A stretch of 14,932 nucleotides of DNA from Acidaminobacter sp. (GTDB lineage: Bacteria; Bacillota_A; Clostridia; Peptostreptococcales; Acidaminobacteraceae). The notes under the pieces are model-generated. The model saw only the letters and a program-made list of their open reading frames with translations, was not told the DNA's origin and made no database searches. Shown here piece by piece: positions 14,920 through 14,932 of this stretch (within the stretch, counting starts at the first letter, position 1; every line of letters starts with the position of its first letter). The stretch is taken from assembly GCA_009881125.1 (NCBI GenBank), contig WXFH01000049.1:1-14932 (forward strand), in the 5' to 3' direction. The translations under genes and the position numbers were made by a program.

Positions 14920-14932
14920 ATGGCACGTCCTA
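14920..14932 (+). CDS. Start of an unidentified gene cut off by the window edge
   Basis: ATG at 14920 is nine bases after GGAGG (14906-14910) and has a promoter upstream. Only MARP plus one base is visible, too little to name a family. Given the recombinase remnant beside it, a mobile-element gene or a small DNA-binding protein is possible, but this is a guess. Confidence 0.6.

Overview
The window looks like chromosomal DNA from an anaerobic or facultative Firmicute, probably of the Clostridia. Strong GGAGG-type ribosome binding sites, frequent TTG and GTG starts, an S-layer-homology (SLH) surface protein, a YitT-family membrane protein and a sigma-54 regulator with a PrpR_N sensor all fit. 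The species cannot be named from the sequence. Almost everything is coded on the minus strand. Only the right edge (yitT-like gene, recombinase remnant, start of a new gene) is on the plus strand. No rRNA, tRNA or CRISPR array was seen.

Layout from left to right. (1) 1-2918, minus: an open reading frame that runs off the left edge. It encodes a PLD-nuclease / SF2 helicase / DUF3427 fusion. (2) 3032-3100: a strong hairpin built from two copies of a 13-nt palindrome, lying between the helicase and the next operon. (3) 3120-5843, minus: a sigma-54 controlled operon of class I fumarase/tartrate-dehydratase alpha and beta subunits and a DctA/GltP-family transporter. A near-perfect -24/-12 promoter sits just upstream. 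Two 12-bp palindromic activator sites lie exactly 21 bp apart, about 100 bp further upstream. (4) 5958-7826, minus: the likely activator of that operon, a PrpR_N-PAS-AAA+-Fis protein. The end of its gene forms a hairpin terminator that also contains the activator sites. (5) 7876-9473, minus: a type IV AbiEi/AbiEii toxin-antitoxin operon with a good sigma-A promoter. A 66-bp inverted repeat overlaps its -35 box. (6) 9566-10613, minus: an HD-domain nucleotide phosphohydrolase followed by a NUDIX hydrolase, probably nucleotide-pool housekeeping. (7) 10708-11184, minus: a GNAT acetyltransferase. (8) 11252-13054, minus: a secreted SLH / ComEC-like metallo-beta-lactamase / lamin-tail protein with a structured leader. 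(9) 13494-14390, plus: a YitT-family membrane protein. (10) 14441-14854, plus: a serine-recombinase C-terminal remnant, then a promoter inside an inverted repeat driving a gene cut off by the right edge.

The most coherent system is the C4-dicarboxylate module. A dicarboxylate-type transporter imports the substrate, an iron-sulfur hydro-lyase converts it, and a substrate-sensing sigma-54 activator switches the operon on. The transporter's substrate-site residues depart from the amino-acid type in the direction expected for dicarboxylates. Apart from the genes, the 9-mer GCCGATGGT (or its complement) occurs at least seven times in under 15 kb, in different genes, frames and a leader. This is far above a simple chance expectation and is worth a genome-wide count.
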